Source: Streptosporangium sp. NBC_01756
GTDB lineage: Bacteria > Actinomycetota > Actinomycetes > Streptosporangiales > Streptosporangiaceae
DNA: 64,000 bases
NCBI RefSeq assembly: GCF_035917975.1
Contig: NZ_CP109130.1
Span: 6,138,001 to 6,202,000, forward strand
Reading direction: 5' to 3'
In this document: positions 1 to 9,407 of the stretch, one piece after another
How positions within the stretch are numbered: the stretch's first letter is position 1
Layout of the letters: every line of letters starts with the position of its first letter
Notes under the pieces: model-generated
Seen by the model: the letters and a program-made list of their open reading frames with translations, nothing else
Told to the model about the DNA's origin: nothing
The model's database searches: none
Translations under genes and position numbers: made by a program

Positions 1-1
1 C

Positions 2-292
2 GTCTGCGTGACCACCCCCGAGGAGATGGTCGAGCTCGTCGGCGCGATGGGCGAGGACCTGGCTCCCGAGCCACGAGGCCCGGTGCTCCCGCGTGACCGG
101 CTGGATCCCGAGACCCGCGCGGTCCTCGAAGCGGTGCCCGCCCGGTCCGGGGCAGGTCCGGCGACGATAGCGCTGGCCGCGGGGGTCGACCTGGAGACCG
201 TGCTGTCCTGCCTTGGCGGCCTGGCCGCCGCCGGATACGTCGAGCGTGTTCCCCGGGGCTGGCGGCTACGCCCCGGCAAGCCGGGCGGGTAG
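2..292 (+). CDS. dprA: DNA-processing protein DprA, C-terminal end (partial)
   Basis: The reading frame enters from the left window edge and its stop is at 290-292. About 96 residues are visible. The first ones (V-C-V-T-T-P-E-E-M-V-E-L-V-G) match the end of the DprA Rossmann domain. The rest looks like the small winged-helix domain that closes actinobacterial DprA, with L-D-P-E-T-R-A-V-L-E-A-V-P, then A-T-I-A-L-A-A-G-V-D, then L-G-G-L-A-A-A-G-Y-V-E-R. DprA loads RecA on incoming single-stranded DNA. Position just before the M23/rpsB block agrees with the usual actinobacterial gene order. The start and the Rossmann domain lie outside the window. Confidence 0.75.
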   Translation, partial: VCVTTPEEMVELVGAMGEDLAPEPRGPVLPRDRLDPETRAVLEAVPARSGAGPATIALAAGVDLETVLSCLGGLAAAGYVERVPRGWRLRPGKPGG

Positions 293-403
293 GCATCCCG
301 GGGCCGGTTGGATGCCCCGGTGGGCTCGTGCCGAAGGAGCGGCGGTCGGCGCCGATCGTCCGGCACGGCCCCGGAGCCCGCTCGTCCCTTCGCGGAGCCG
401 GCC

Positions 404-590
404 CGACTACGCGGGCCGGAAGGCAGCAGTCGGCCCGGTTACGCGGGCCGCAGGGGCAGCAGCCGGTCTGGTTACGCGGGCCGGCGGGGCCGGCGTCGGT
501 TCGGCTACGCGGGCCGCAGGGGCCGCAGGGGCAGCAGGGGCAGCAGTCGGTCCGGCTATGCGGGCCGGCGGGGCAGCAGCCGGACCTGGC
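404..590. repeat. Tandem repeat, about 33-bp unit, five imperfect copies
   Basis: Copies begin near 404, 437, 467, 500 and 551. Each carries the core TACGCGGGCCG (TATGCGGGCCG in the last) followed by a run of GGGGCAGCAG or GGGGCCGGCG. The unit is about 33 bp, and one unit is stretched to about 51 bp by an internal doubling of GGGGCAGCAG. The array fills the gap between the convergent dprA and M23 genes and runs into the last codons of the M23 gene, so its Arg/Leu-rich C-terminal tail is written by repeat sequence. Confidence 0.8.
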
Positions 591-1107
591 CCCGTCCCAG
601 CAGGAGCAGCGGATCGAGATACAGGCGGTCGCGGAGCAGGCCCCAGTGCAGACAGGTGGCCGGGCAGTGCCCCGGAACATCCTGGACGACGCCGATCACC
701 TCGCCCCGTTCCACCCGCTGCCCGCGCCGCACCGACGACCGGAGCGGCAGGTAGGTGGTCCGCAGGCCATCGGCGTGAAGCACACTCACCACCCCCCGCT
801 CCGCGAGCGGCCCCGCGTAACCGACCGTCCCGGCTCCGGCCGCGCGGACCCGCTCACCGGGGGTCGCGGCGAGGTCGACGCCTCGGTGTCCGGCCAGCCA
901 CGGCTGGGGCGGGGGCGCGAAGCCGCGGAGCACGCGAGGCCGCCCGGCGAGAGGCCAGTCCCACCGGGCCGGGGTCTCCGGCATCCGGCTCAGCGAGGTC
1001 CGGCCGACCGTGTCGTGTGCGCCCGTGACCTCCGGTGCGGCGAGCAGCAGCGCGGACAGCAGGGCGGACAGCGAAGCCCGTGTCCCGGGAGTGCGGAAGC
1101 GATTCAT
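556..1107 (-). CDS. Secreted M23-family peptidase (LytM-like)
   Basis: This 183-residue protein starts at ATG 1107 with a basic N-terminus (M-N-R-F-R-T-P-G-T-R) and a hydrophobic stretch that fits a signal peptide. The body is one M23 endopeptidase domain: W-P-L-A-G, then G-H-R-G-V-D-L-A (the HxxxD zinc motif), A-G-A-G-T-V-G-Y-A-G, and finally C-P-A-T-C-L-H-W-G. In standard LytM enzymes the last motif is H-x-H. Here its first His is Cys, a variant I recall from actinobacterial M23 proteins near rpsB. It is probably a cell-wall hydrolase or a regulator of one, outside the membrane. The tail is encoded by the tandem repeat. Confidence 0.75.
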   Translation of the reverse strand: MNRFRTPGTRASLSALLSALLLAAPEVTGAHDTVGRTSLSRMPETPARWDWPLAGRPRVLRGFAPPPQPWLAGHRGVDLAATPGERVRAAGAGTVGYAGPLAERGVVSVLHADGLRTTYLPLRSSVRRGQRVERGEVIGVVQDVPGHCPATCLHWGLLRDRLYLDPLLLLGRGQVRLLPRRPA

Positions 1108-1281
1108 CTTCCCGAGGATGGGAGATCCGTGACGGGTCCAGGCCTGCCGAGCGGGATTCTGTGGACGGGGGATCCAGAGCTGTGGACGCCACCCTTGTCC
1201 GTGGCAGCGGTGCACCCACCCCTTCCCGCGCCGAGACGCCCCCGTAGCCTCGGACAGGGGGCCCGCGTGGAAGGACACGAC

Positions 1282-2628
1282 GTGCGAGAACCGGTTGTTC
1301 TGCGCCGCACGCTCTCGGTTCGGGACCTGATCGTCTACGGTCTGCTGTTCATCGGGCCGCTTGCCCCGGTGGGCGTGTTCGGAGTGCTCGACGCCAAGAG
1401 CGGCGGCGCGGTCGCGCTGGTCTATGTCATCGCCACGATCGCGATGGCCTTCACCGCCGTCTCCTACGCCGAGATGTCCCGGGTGGTGCCGGAGGCGGGG
1501 TCGGTGTTCGCCTACGCCTCGGCCGGACTGGGACACCGTGCGGGATTCCTGGCGGGCTGGCTGGTGATGCTCGACTACCTGCTCATCCCCAGCGTGGCGT
1601 ACCTCTTCTCCGGCATCGCCCTGCACGCGCTCTTCCCGGCGGTTCCCGCCTGGGTCTTCACCGGCCTGGCCTTCGTGCTCACCACGGCACTGAACCTCTC
1701 CGGAGTGCGGCTGGCCGCCCGGGTGGGCCTCGCCGTTCTCATCGCGGAGATCATGGTGCTGGCCGTGTTCGTGGTCATGGCGGTGGCCGTGCTGGTCGGT
1801 GAGGGACCGGTCAGACCGTGGCTGTCGCCGTTCACCGGAGTCGGGGGGACCACCATGACCGCGGTGATCGGGGCCGTCTCGGTCGCGGTCCTGTCGTTCC
1901 TCGGCTTCGACGCCATCGCCTCCTTCGCGGAGGAGACGACCGGCGACTCCCGCCAGGTGGGCAGGGCGGTGCTGCTCTGCCTGTGCGTGGCCGGGGTGCT
2001 GTTCGTGCTCCAGACCTATCTGGCCGCGGTGCTCGATCCGGTGCCTCCGGCGGAACTGGCCGCCCATCCCGCCGCGCAGGGCACCGCCTTCTACGACGTG
2101 ACCGGCGCGTCGGTCTCGCCCTGGCTGGCCACCCTGATGAAGATCGCAAAGGCGGTGGGCCCGGCGTTCGCCGCGATGGCCGCGGTGGCGGCGGCCGGAC
2201 GGCTGTTGTACGGCATGGCCAGGGGCGGCGGGCTGCCCCACGCGCTGTCCTCGGTGGACTCCAGGTCGGGGACGCCCCGGGTGGCCCTGCTCAGCGCCGG
2301 GGCGGTCACGCTGGTGGTCTCGGTCTGGGCGGCGAGCCGCGACGACGGCCTCGATGTGCTGGTCTCGGTCGTGGACATCGGGGCGCTGGCGGCGTTCACG
2401 ATGCTGCACGCCTCCGTGATCGGGTATTTCCGGGTCCGGCGAAGCAGCCGGGACTGGCTGCGGCACCTGCTGGTGCCGATCGCCGGTGCGCTGGTCGCGA
2501 TCTGGATCATCGTTCTGGCCGGCCCCCTCGCCAAGCTCGTCGGTCTGGTCTGGCTGGCCGCTGGGCTCATCGTGCTCGCTGTGCGGAGGTACGGCGCAGC
2601 GGGGAGAGCCAGATCGTCGGGATCATGA
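1282..2628 (+). CDS. APC-superfamily amino acid permease
   Basis: A 448-residue polytopic membrane protein with about 12 hydrophobic segments. The N-terminus L-R-R-T-L-S-V-R-D-L-I-V-Y-G-L-L-F-I-G-P-L-A-P is typical of APC amino acid/polyamine antiporters and permeases. F-L-G-F-D-A-I-A-S-F-A-E-E-T lies mid-protein, the conserved APC stretch before TM7. GTG 1282 is chosen because GGAAGGA (1269-1275) sits 6 nt upstream; GTG 1267 is the alternative. Substrate cannot be told. The 3' end overlaps the convergent MFS gene by about 60 bp. It lies between the M23 gene and rpsB, genes that I expect to be adjacent in many actinomycetes, so this block looks inserted. Confidence 0.8.
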   Translation: MREPVVLRRTLSVRDLIVYGLLFIGPLAPVGVFGVLDAKSGGAVALVYVIATIAMAFTAVSYAEMSRVVPEAGSVFAYASAGLGHRAGFLAGWLVMLDYLLIPSVAYLFSGIALHALFPAVPAWVFTGLAFVLTTALNLSGVRLAARVGLAVLIAEIMVLAVFVVMAVAVLVGEGPVRPWLSPFTGVGGTTMTAVIGAVSVAVLSFLGFDAIASFAEETTGDSRQVGRAVLLCLCVAGVLFVLQTYLAAVLDPVPPAELAAHPAAQGTAFYDVTGASVSPWLATLMKIAKAVGPAFAAMAAVAAAGRLLYGMARGGGLPHALSSVDSRSGTPRVALLSAGAVTLVVSVWAASRDDGLDVLVSVVDIGALAAFTMLHASVIGYFRVRRSSRDWLRHLLVPIAGALVAIWIIVLAGPLAKLVGLVWLAAGLIVLAVRRYGAAGRARSSGS

Positions 2629-3817
2629 TGAGCGCCACTCCCGCCGCGCACAGCCACAGCACCGGGCGCAGACCCAGCAGCTCGCCCATGACGCCGCCGA
2701 AGAGACCCCCGAGGGCGAGGACGCCTTGCATCGCGAAGCCCATCGTGGCGTTGATCCGGCCGCGCAGCTCCGCGGGGGCCTCCCTGAGGGTGATCGCGCC
2801 GAAGGAGATGGAGAAGGAGATGACGGCCGCGCCGCTGATGAGCGCGCTGGCGGCCATGAGTGCGAACGTGGCCCAGACCGGCCCGTCGGCGAGGGCGGCG
2901 ACCACGAAGTCGAGCGGGAACAGCAGCACCGAGCAGGTCAGCATCCGGTTCTCGCCAACCCGCTTGACCAGGCGGGAGGTGATGAGGGCGCCCAGCAGGC
3001 CGCCCACGCCGAAGCACGCGGTGATCACGCCGACCATCCCGGCGGGCAGGCGCAGGACGGTGAGCGCGTAGATCACGAAGAGTGCCATGTAGGCGCTGCC
3101 GAAGAAGTTGACCGTGATCCCGGAGCCGCAGAGCGCGCGCAGCGTCGGGTCCACGACCACGGCGCGCAGCCCCTCACGGATTTCTGTCCAGATGCCGCGC
3201 GGGGGAGCGGGCGTGTGGGTCTCCGGTGCCCTGATGCCGCGGATCAGGAGCGCCGAGACCAGGAAGGACACCGCGTCGATCAGCATCGCGAAGGGCGCGG
3301 TGACGGCCTGGACCAGCAGACCGGAAAGACCGGGCCCGCCGACGACCGCGAGCGAGTGGGCCGACTGGAATCCGGCCAGGGCCTGGGGGCGCTGGCTCTC
3401 GTGGACCACCACGGCCAGGTGGGGGAAGTTGAAGGCCCGGAAGATCACCGAACAGGTGCCGACGACGAACGTCACCGCGATCAGCCACGGCACGGTCAGC
3501 AGCCCGGCGAGCCAGGCCGCGGGGATCGTGACGATCGCGCCGGCCGAGACCAGCTCGCAGCCGATCATGACTGGGCGGTGCCGTCGCAGCCGGTCGGCGA
3601 CCGCGCCCGCCTGCAGCCCGATCAGCAGGTAGGGCAGCGAGGCGGCGGCGGTGAGCATGCCCATCTGGGTGGGGGAGGCGCCGAGCAGGGTGGCGGCGGT
3701 GAGCGGCACGGCCAGCCGGGTGACCTCGGCCCCTGTCTCGGAGACGGCGCGGGCGGACAGCAGCAGCCGGTAGTCGCGCTGCTTGCGCAGGGGGAGGGAT
3801 TGGAACACGGGGATCAC
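2567..3817 (-). CDS. MFS transporter (probable exporter) under ArsR-type control
   Basis: A major facilitator of about 416 residues. It begins F-Q-S-L-P-L-R-K-Q-R-D-Y-R-L-L-L-S-A-R-A-V-S, followed by L-Q-A-G-A-V-A-D-R-L-R-R-H-R (the MFS loop 2-3 signature) and repeated hydrophobic helices. It resembles the enterobactin-exporter/MdtH-like drug exporter subgroup. GTG 3817 is proposed. An in-frame ATG at 3865 exists, but it would place the 16-bp operator palindrome inside the coding region. It is transcribed divergently from the ArsR-type gene, so induction by the regulator's ligand is likely. The substrate is unknown. The start is uncertain because no strong Shine-Dalgarno site is seen. Confidence 0.8.
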   Translation of the reverse strand: MIPVFQSLPLRKQRDYRLLLSARAVSETGAEVTRLAVPLTAATLLGASPTQMGMLTAAASLPYLLIGLQAGAVADRLRRHRPVMIGCELVSAGAIVTIPAAWLAGLLTVPWLIAVTFVVGTCSVIFRAFNFPHLAVVVHESQRPQALAGFQSAHSLAVVGGPGLSGLLVQAVTAPFAMLIDAVSFLVSALLIRGIRAPETHTPAPPRGIWTEIREGLRAVVVDPTLRALCGSGITVNFFGSAYMALFVIYALTVLRLPAGMVGVITACFGVGGLLGALITSRLVKRVGENRMLTCSVLLFPLDFVVAALADGPVWATFALMAASALISGAAVISFSISFGAITLREAPAELRGRINATMGFAMQGVLALGGLFGGVMGELLGLRPVLWLCAAGVALIMIPTIWLSPLRRTSAQRAR

Positions 3818-3837
3818 GCCGCTTTCTGAAGGGAATG

Positions 3838-3888
3838 CTTCACAACTATGAAGATAACCCTTCATAGTTGTGAAGGCAATCCTTCATA
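3838..3888. promoter_or_regulatory. Double palindromic operator between MFS exporter and ArsR-type regulator
   Basis: CTTCACAACTATGAAG (3838-3853) and its exact reverse complement CTTCATAGTTGTGAAG (3860-3875) are separated by 6 bp. Each arm is itself an imperfect dyad with CTTCA and TGAAG ends. A further half site, CTTCATA, lies at 3882-3888. Spacing and dyads fit binding of two winged-helix dimers. The site lies between the two proposed divergent starts (3817 and 3912), ideal for repression of both genes by the neighbouring ArsR-type protein. Confidence 0.8.
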
Positions 3889-3911
3889 CCGAAAGTGGGT
3901 ACGGTTTGCAC

Positions 3912-4514
3912 ATGACCGAGGCACGGAAGCCGCTCACCGATCCCATGGCGATGCGCGCACTCGCCCATCCCGCGCGGCTCGCCATCCTGACCCGGCTCCA
4001 GACCGAGGGGTCCGCCACCGCGACCGACGTGGCCGAGGTCGTCGGCATCACGCCGAGCGCAGCGAGCTACCACCTGCGCATGCTCGCCAAGTACGGCTTC
4101 GCGGAGGACGCTCCGGCGCGCGGCGACGGAAGGGAGCGACTGTGGCAGGTCGCCCTCGGTGGCAGTTTCATCGTCAGCCCCGAGCCGGACGACCGGCCCG
4201 AGGACCGGGCGGCGAAGGACCTGCTGATCAAAGCCGTGCGCGACCAGGCGGCGGACGAGGTGGCCCGGGCCATGAGCGACTTCGACCGTGAGCCTCCCGA
4301 GTGGCGGGCGGCCTCGGTGTTCCACCGGACCCTCCTGCTGGTGGACGCCGAGGAGCTGCGGCGGCTGAACGAGCAGATCGACGAACTGCTCTCCCCCTAC
4401 CGGGCCACCGTCCGGGAGCGCGCCCAGGTCCCGGCCGGGGCGCGGATCTCGGAGGCGCAGGTGAGCCTCTTCCCGCGAGCCGAGCGGCGGCCGCACGGAA
4501 TCCCCCGCGAGTGA
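3912..4514 (+). CDS. ArsR-type winged-helix transcriptional regulator
   Basis: A 200-residue regulator. The N-terminal third reads P-M-A-M-R-A-L-A-H-P-A-R-L-A-I-L-T-R-L, then A-T-D-V-A-E-V-V-G-I-T-P-S-A-A-S-Y-H-L-R-M-L-A (recognition helix region), the standard ArsR/helix_turn_helix_20 fold. The C-terminal 110 residues are helical and charged. No Cys-based metal site is seen, so a metal inducer is not indicated. ATG 3912 is used; no good Shine-Dalgarno site precedes it, so the mRNA may be leaderless. Divergent from the MFS gene across a strong double palindrome. It probably represses both genes until a toxic compound is sensed. Confidence 0.82.
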   Translation: MTEARKPLTDPMAMRALAHPARLAILTRLQTEGSATATDVAEVVGITPSAASYHLRMLAKYGFAEDAPARGDGRERLWQVALGGSFIVSPEPDDRPEDRAAKDLLIKAVRDQAADEVARAMSDFDREPPEWRAASVFHRTLLLVDAEELRRLNEQIDELLSPYRATVRERAQVPAGARISEAQVSLFPRAERRPHGIPRE

Positions 4515-4652
4515 TCCGAACGGCGGTGCCGGCCGGAAGACCCTCCCGGAATGATCAGGAATGATCAGGGTGGCCTTGACGCGCTGAGGTCAGGGGAAGA
4601 GCCGGTTGCGGGTACACTTTTCGATGGCCTGTCACTCACGGGCCGACTTCGC

Positions 4653-4737
4653 ATGCCCCGTCAAGAATCGTTCCCTCGGTCCGGGTGAGAACCCGGGAGG
4701 AGCCGGTTCGGGGCATCAGGGCGACAGCCGCAGGCTG
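4653..4737 (+). promoter_or_regulatory. Structured 5' leader of rpsB (candidate S2 autoregulatory RNA)
   Basis: The 278-bp gap before rpsB holds nested complementary segments. ATGCCCCG (4653-4660) pairs with CGGGGCAT (4709-4716). Inside these, CCTC pairs with GAGG around a 6-bp stem CCGGGT/ACCCGG closed by a GAGA tetraloop (4681-4696). A second hairpin, CAGCC-GCA-GGCTG, follows at 4725-4737. An Actinobacteria-specific ribosomal-protein leader is a reasonable guess: many rpsB genes are controlled by S2 binding to their own mRNA. TACACT at 4613-4618 could be a -10 element, but no clear -35 was found. Confidence 0.5.
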
Positions 4738-4792
4738 CCGCGTCAACCGAGAACAGCGCCCGTCCGGGCGCTCCGACCTGGAGGACAATCAC

Positions 4793-5776
4793 ATGTCCAC
4801 CCCCGTCGTCACCATGCGACAGCTGCTTGAGAGCGGCGTCCACTTCGGTCACCAGACTCGTCGCTGGAACCCGAAGATGAAGCGCTTCATCTTCACCGAG
4901 CGCAACGGCATCTACATCATCGACCTGCAGAAGTCGCTGGCCTTCATCGACCGGGCCTACGACTTCGTCAAGGAGACCGTCGCGCACGGCGGCACGATCA
5001 TGTTCATCGGCACGAAGAAGCAGGCCCAGGAGGCCATCGCCGAGCAGGCCGCGCGCGTCGGCATGCCGTACGTCAACCAGCGCTGGCTGGGTGGCATGCT
5101 CACCAACTTCTCCACCGTGCACAAGAGGCTTCAGCGTCTGAAGGAGCTCGAGGAGCTCGACTTCGACAACGTGGCCGCGTCGGGGCTCACCAAGAAGGAG
5201 CTCCTCATGCGCCGGCGTGAGAAGGAGAAGCTGGAGCGCACCCTCGGCGGTATCCGCGACATGTCCCGCGTGCCCAGCGCGGTGTGGGTCGTCGACACCA
5301 AGAAGGAGCACATCGGGATCAGCGAGGCCCGCAAGCTCAACATCCCGGTCGTCGCGATCCTCGACACCAACTGCGACCCGGACGAGGTCGACTACCCGAT
5401 TCCGGGTAACGACGACGCCATCCGCGCCGTCGGCCTGCTGACCCGTGTCGTCGCCGACGCCGTCGCCGCAGGCCTCATGGCCCGCGCCGGCGCCAACCGC
5501 GGCGACGACAAGCCGGCCGTCGCCGGTGGCGCCGAGCCGCTGGCCGAGTGGGAGCAGGAGCTGCTCGCCGGCGATGCCGCTCCGGCCGCCGCTGAGGCCC
5601 CGGCCGCCGAGACCGAGACCGCGGCCGCCCCGGTCGCCGACGAGGCTCCGGCTGCCGAGGCTCCCGCCGACGAGGCTCCGGCCGACGAGGCTCCGGCCGC
5701 CGCTGAGGCTCCGGCCGCTGAGGCCGAGGCCGCCCCGGCCGCCGAGAACGACGCCGACGCCGAGAAGCAGGCCTAG
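4793..5776 (+). CDS. rpsB: 30S ribosomal protein S2
   Basis: 327 residues, starting at ATG 4793 with GGAGGA at 4780-4785. The S2 core is unmistakable: [22 protein letters not shown], then [22 protein letters not shown], and [12 protein letters not shown]2 binds the 30S neck region and is essential for initiation. The last 70 residues are a low-complexity Ala/Glu/Pro extension (repeated A-P-A-D-E and A-P-A-A-E), as in other actinomycete S2 proteins. First gene of the rpsB-tsf pair. Confidence 0.97.
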   Translation: MSTPVVTMRQLLESGVHFGHQTRRWNPKMKRFIFTERNGIYIIDLQKSLAFIDRAYDFVKETVAHGGTIMFIGTKKQAQEAIAEQAARVGMPYVNQRWLGGMLTNFSTVHKRLQRLKELEELDFDNVAASGLTKKELLMRRREKEKLERTLGGIRDMSRVPSAVWVVDTKKEHIGISEARKLNIPVVAILDTNCDPDEVDYPIPGNDDAIRAVGLLTRVVADAVAAGLMARAGANRGDDKPAVAGGAEPLAEWEQELLAGDAAPAAAEAPAAETETAAAPVADEAPAAEAPADEAPADEAPAAAEAPAAEAEAAPAAENDADAEKQA

Positions 5777-5821
5777 GTCCTTTCCGTACGGCCTGGCCGT
5801 ACGACCCGCAAGGCCCTTTCC

Positions 5822-5853
5822 GGGTGGGTGCGCTCAGCTGAGGGCACCCACCC
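5822..5853 (+). terminator. Hairpin between rpsB and tsf (attenuator or processing site)
   Basis: GGGTGGGTGC (5822-5831) pairs perfectly with GCACCCACCC (5844-5853) around a 12-nt loop that is itself dyad-symmetric (CTCAGCTGAG). No T-run follows. An attenuator or RNA stabiliser that sets the S2 to EF-Ts ratio is more likely than full termination. Confidence 0.6.
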
Positions 5854-5883
5854 GATCCACGACGATTCCCACGAGGAAAGACA

Positions 5884-7543
<1,660 letters not shown>

Positions 7544-7544
<1 letters not shown>

Positions 7545-7740
7545 GGAGCGAGCCTGACGCAGCGAGCGGAGTGGTACGCGACACAGGAGTGTCCCGCGAA
7601 GTGAGTGGGGAAGGTGAGCGACCTGATGGACGGGAGCGAGCCTGACACAGCGAGCGGAGTGGTACGCGACACGTGTTCGCCGGAGGTACGCCTCCGGTGC
7701 GACGGCGTTCCGCGAAGTGAGCGGGGAATGGTGAGTGACC
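7544..7740. repeat. Two-unit direct repeat filling the pyrH-frr gap
   Basis: A 41-bp segment at 7544-7584, beginning on the last base of the pyrH stop, recurs at 7632-7672 with a single mismatch. A second segment at 7592-7623 recurs in diverged form at 7708-7740. The second unit carries an extra hairpin, CCGGAGG-TACG-CCTCCGG (7680-7697), so the units are about 88 and 109 bp. The repeat separates two genes that are usually closely spaced. It may change mRNA processing or coupling. Confidence 0.8.
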
Positions 7741-7759
7741 GAGATAACAGGGAGCCGCT

Positions 7760-8317
7760 GTGATCGACGAAACCCTCCTCGAAGCCGAGGAAAAGATGGA
7801 CAAGGCCGTATCGGTGGCGAAGGACGACTTCGCAAGTATCCGCACGGGCCGCGTCACCCCGTCGATGTTCAACAAGATCAGTGCTGAGTACTACGGGACA
7901 CCCACTCCCATTCAGCAACTGGCCTCGTTCCACGTCCCCGAGGCTCGTATGGTCATCATTCAGCCCTTCGACAAGGGCTCGATGGCCGCGATCGAGAAGG
8001 CGATCCGCAACTCCGACCTCGGTGTGAACCCCGGCAACGACGGCCAGGTCATCCGAGTGGCCTTCCCGGAGCTGTCGGAGGAGCGCCGCAAGGAGTACAT
8101 CAAGGTCGCCCGGAACAAGGCGGAGCACTCCAGGGTCTCCATCCGCAACATCCGCCGCAGCGCCAAGGAGACCCTTGACAAGATGGTCAAGGACAGCGAG
8201 GCCGGTGAGGACGAGGTGCGTCGCGCGGAGAAGGAGCTCGACGACCTCACCCAGAAGCACGTAGCCAAGATCGATGAGCTGCTCAAGCACAAGGAAGCCG
8301 AGCTGCTCGAAGTCTGA
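7760..8317 (+). CDS. frr: Ribosome recycling factor
   Basis: 185 residues, GTG start at 7760 preceded by CAGGGAG. Family landmarks are [41 protein letters not shown], and the long C-terminal helices with [17 protein letters not shown]. With EF-G it splits the post-termination ribosome. Normal length. Translated downstream of pyrH across the repeat spacer. Confidence 0.97.
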   Translation: MIDETLLEAEEKMDKAVSVAKDDFASIRTGRVTPSMFNKISAEYYGTPTPIQQLASFHVPEARMVIIQPFDKGSMAAIEKAIRNSDLGVNPGNDGQVIRVAFPELSEERRKEYIKVARNKAEHSRVSIRNIRRSAKETLDKMVKDSEAGEDEVRRAEKELDDLTQKHVAKIDELLKHKEAELLEV

Positions 8318-8367
8318 TCCCTGGGATCCTTGTCTCGCGTGGGCCACTCGCGCGGGACAAGGATTTT

Positions 8368-9213
8368 GTGTATGAGAGTAGGACCCCCTTGGAACCTGCG
8401 GCGGGCGGTAGCCGTACCGGCCGGAATCTTCCCGTCGCGATCGCGGTGGGTGCCGGTCTGGGAGCTGTGAGCATCGGCTCCCTCTACTTCGTCAAAGTGC
8501 TCTTCCTCGTCGTGGTGATCGCGGCCGTGGGCATCGGTGTGACAGAACTGGTCAAGTCGTTCGCGGCCAGAGACGTCCACGTCCCGTTGATCCCCGTGCT
8601 GGTCGGCATGACCGCCATGATCGGCGGCGCCTACCAGGGCGGCCCGGCGTGGCTGGTCGGCATCTTCGCCATGACCGTACTCGTCCTGATGATCTGGCGG
8701 ATGTTCCAGGGCACCGACGGTTATGTCCGCGACATCACCGCCACCATCCTGGTCACGGTCTATCCCGCGCTGCTCGCCGGATTCGTGGCGCTGCTGCTCG
8801 CGCACCCGCTCGACGGCCCCGACCGGGTGGTCGTCTTCATCGCCACCACGGTCGCCAGCGACGTCGGCGGATACTTCGCGGGGATCTCGCTCGGCAAGCA
8901 CAGGATGTCTCCGCTGATCAGCCCGAAGAAGACCTGGGAGGGTTTCGCCGGGTCGGCGCTGGCATGCATGGCCGTGGGCGGCTGGCTGGTGGCATGGCTG
9001 CTGGACGACGCCGTCTGGAAGGGCGTGCTGATCGGTGCCGTCGTGGTGGTCTTCGCCACGCTCGGCGACCTGGTGGAGTCGGTGATCAAACGTGACCTCG
9101 GGGTCAAGGACATGGGCAGCGTACTGCCCGGCCACGGTGGTCTGATGGACCGGCTCGACTCCCTCGTGTCCGCGCTGATCCCGGTCTGGGCGCTGCTCAC
9201 CCTGCTCGTCTGA
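8368..9213 (+). CDS. cdsA: Phosphatidate cytidylyltransferase (CDP-diglyceride synthase)
   Basis: 281-residue integral membrane enzyme with about eight hydrophobic segments. The C-terminal CDS signature is complete: S-V-I-K-R-D-L-G-V-K-D-M-G, then L-P-G-H-G-G-L-M-D-R-L-D-S. It converts phosphatidate plus CTP to CDP-diacylglycerol, the entry point to phospholipid synthesis. GTG 8368 has AAGGA 4 nt upstream, slightly close. The basic polar N-terminus (E-P-A-A-G-G-S-R-T-G-R) is cytoplasmic. It follows frr by 50 bp, in the usual order. Confidence 0.95.
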   Translation: MYESRTPLEPAAGGSRTGRNLPVAIAVGAGLGAVSIGSLYFVKVLFLVVVIAAVGIGVTELVKSFAARDVHVPLIPVLVGMTAMIGGAYQGGPAWLVGIFAMTVLVLMIWRMFQGTDGYVRDITATILVTVYPALLAGFVALLLAHPLDGPDRVVVFIATTVASDVGGYFAGISLGKHRMSPLISPKKTWEGFAGSALACMAVGGWLVAWLLDDAVWKGVLIGAVVVVFATLGDLVESVIKRDLGVKDMGSVLPGHGGLMDRLDSLVSALIPVWALLTLLV

Positions 9214-9280
9214 GCCACCGCCTCGATGCTTGGGTCCCTGTCCGCACCTCGCTCTGGGGCACTCCGCGAAACCGTGCGGC

Positions 9281-9407
9281 GTGGACCGGGCGGTGCAGTC
9301 TGAGCGGCGTGTACCGGGTGGTGCGGCATGGGTGGTGCGGCGTGGACCGAGCGGTGCGGCATGGGTGGTGCGGCGTGGACCGGGTGGTGCGGCTTGGGCG
9401 GTGCGGT
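9281..9407. repeat. 33-bp tandem repeat, three full copies and one partial
   Basis: Exact 33-bp periods start at 9309, 9342 and 9375, with a shorter, diverged unit at 9281-9308. Each unit reads GTGGACCGGGTGGTGCGGC and then TTGGGCGGTGCGGC or close variants. The array ends on the first base of the stop codon of the convergent SUFU-domain gene (9407-9409). It fills the convergent gap with cdsA, just as the first repeat fills the dprA/M23 gap. Confidence 0.85.

Noticed and set aside
1108..2466. Long minus-strand open frame continuing upstream of the M23 peptidase
   Set aside because: It lies antisense to the APC permease, is rich in Arg/Gly/His/Asp, and has no family likeness. The peptidase has its own start and signal peptide at 1107.
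3865..3900. ATG 3865 as start of the MFS gene and ATG 3870 as start of the regulator
   Set aside because: Both would place the operator palindrome inside coding sequence. The downstream starts agree better with family N-termini.
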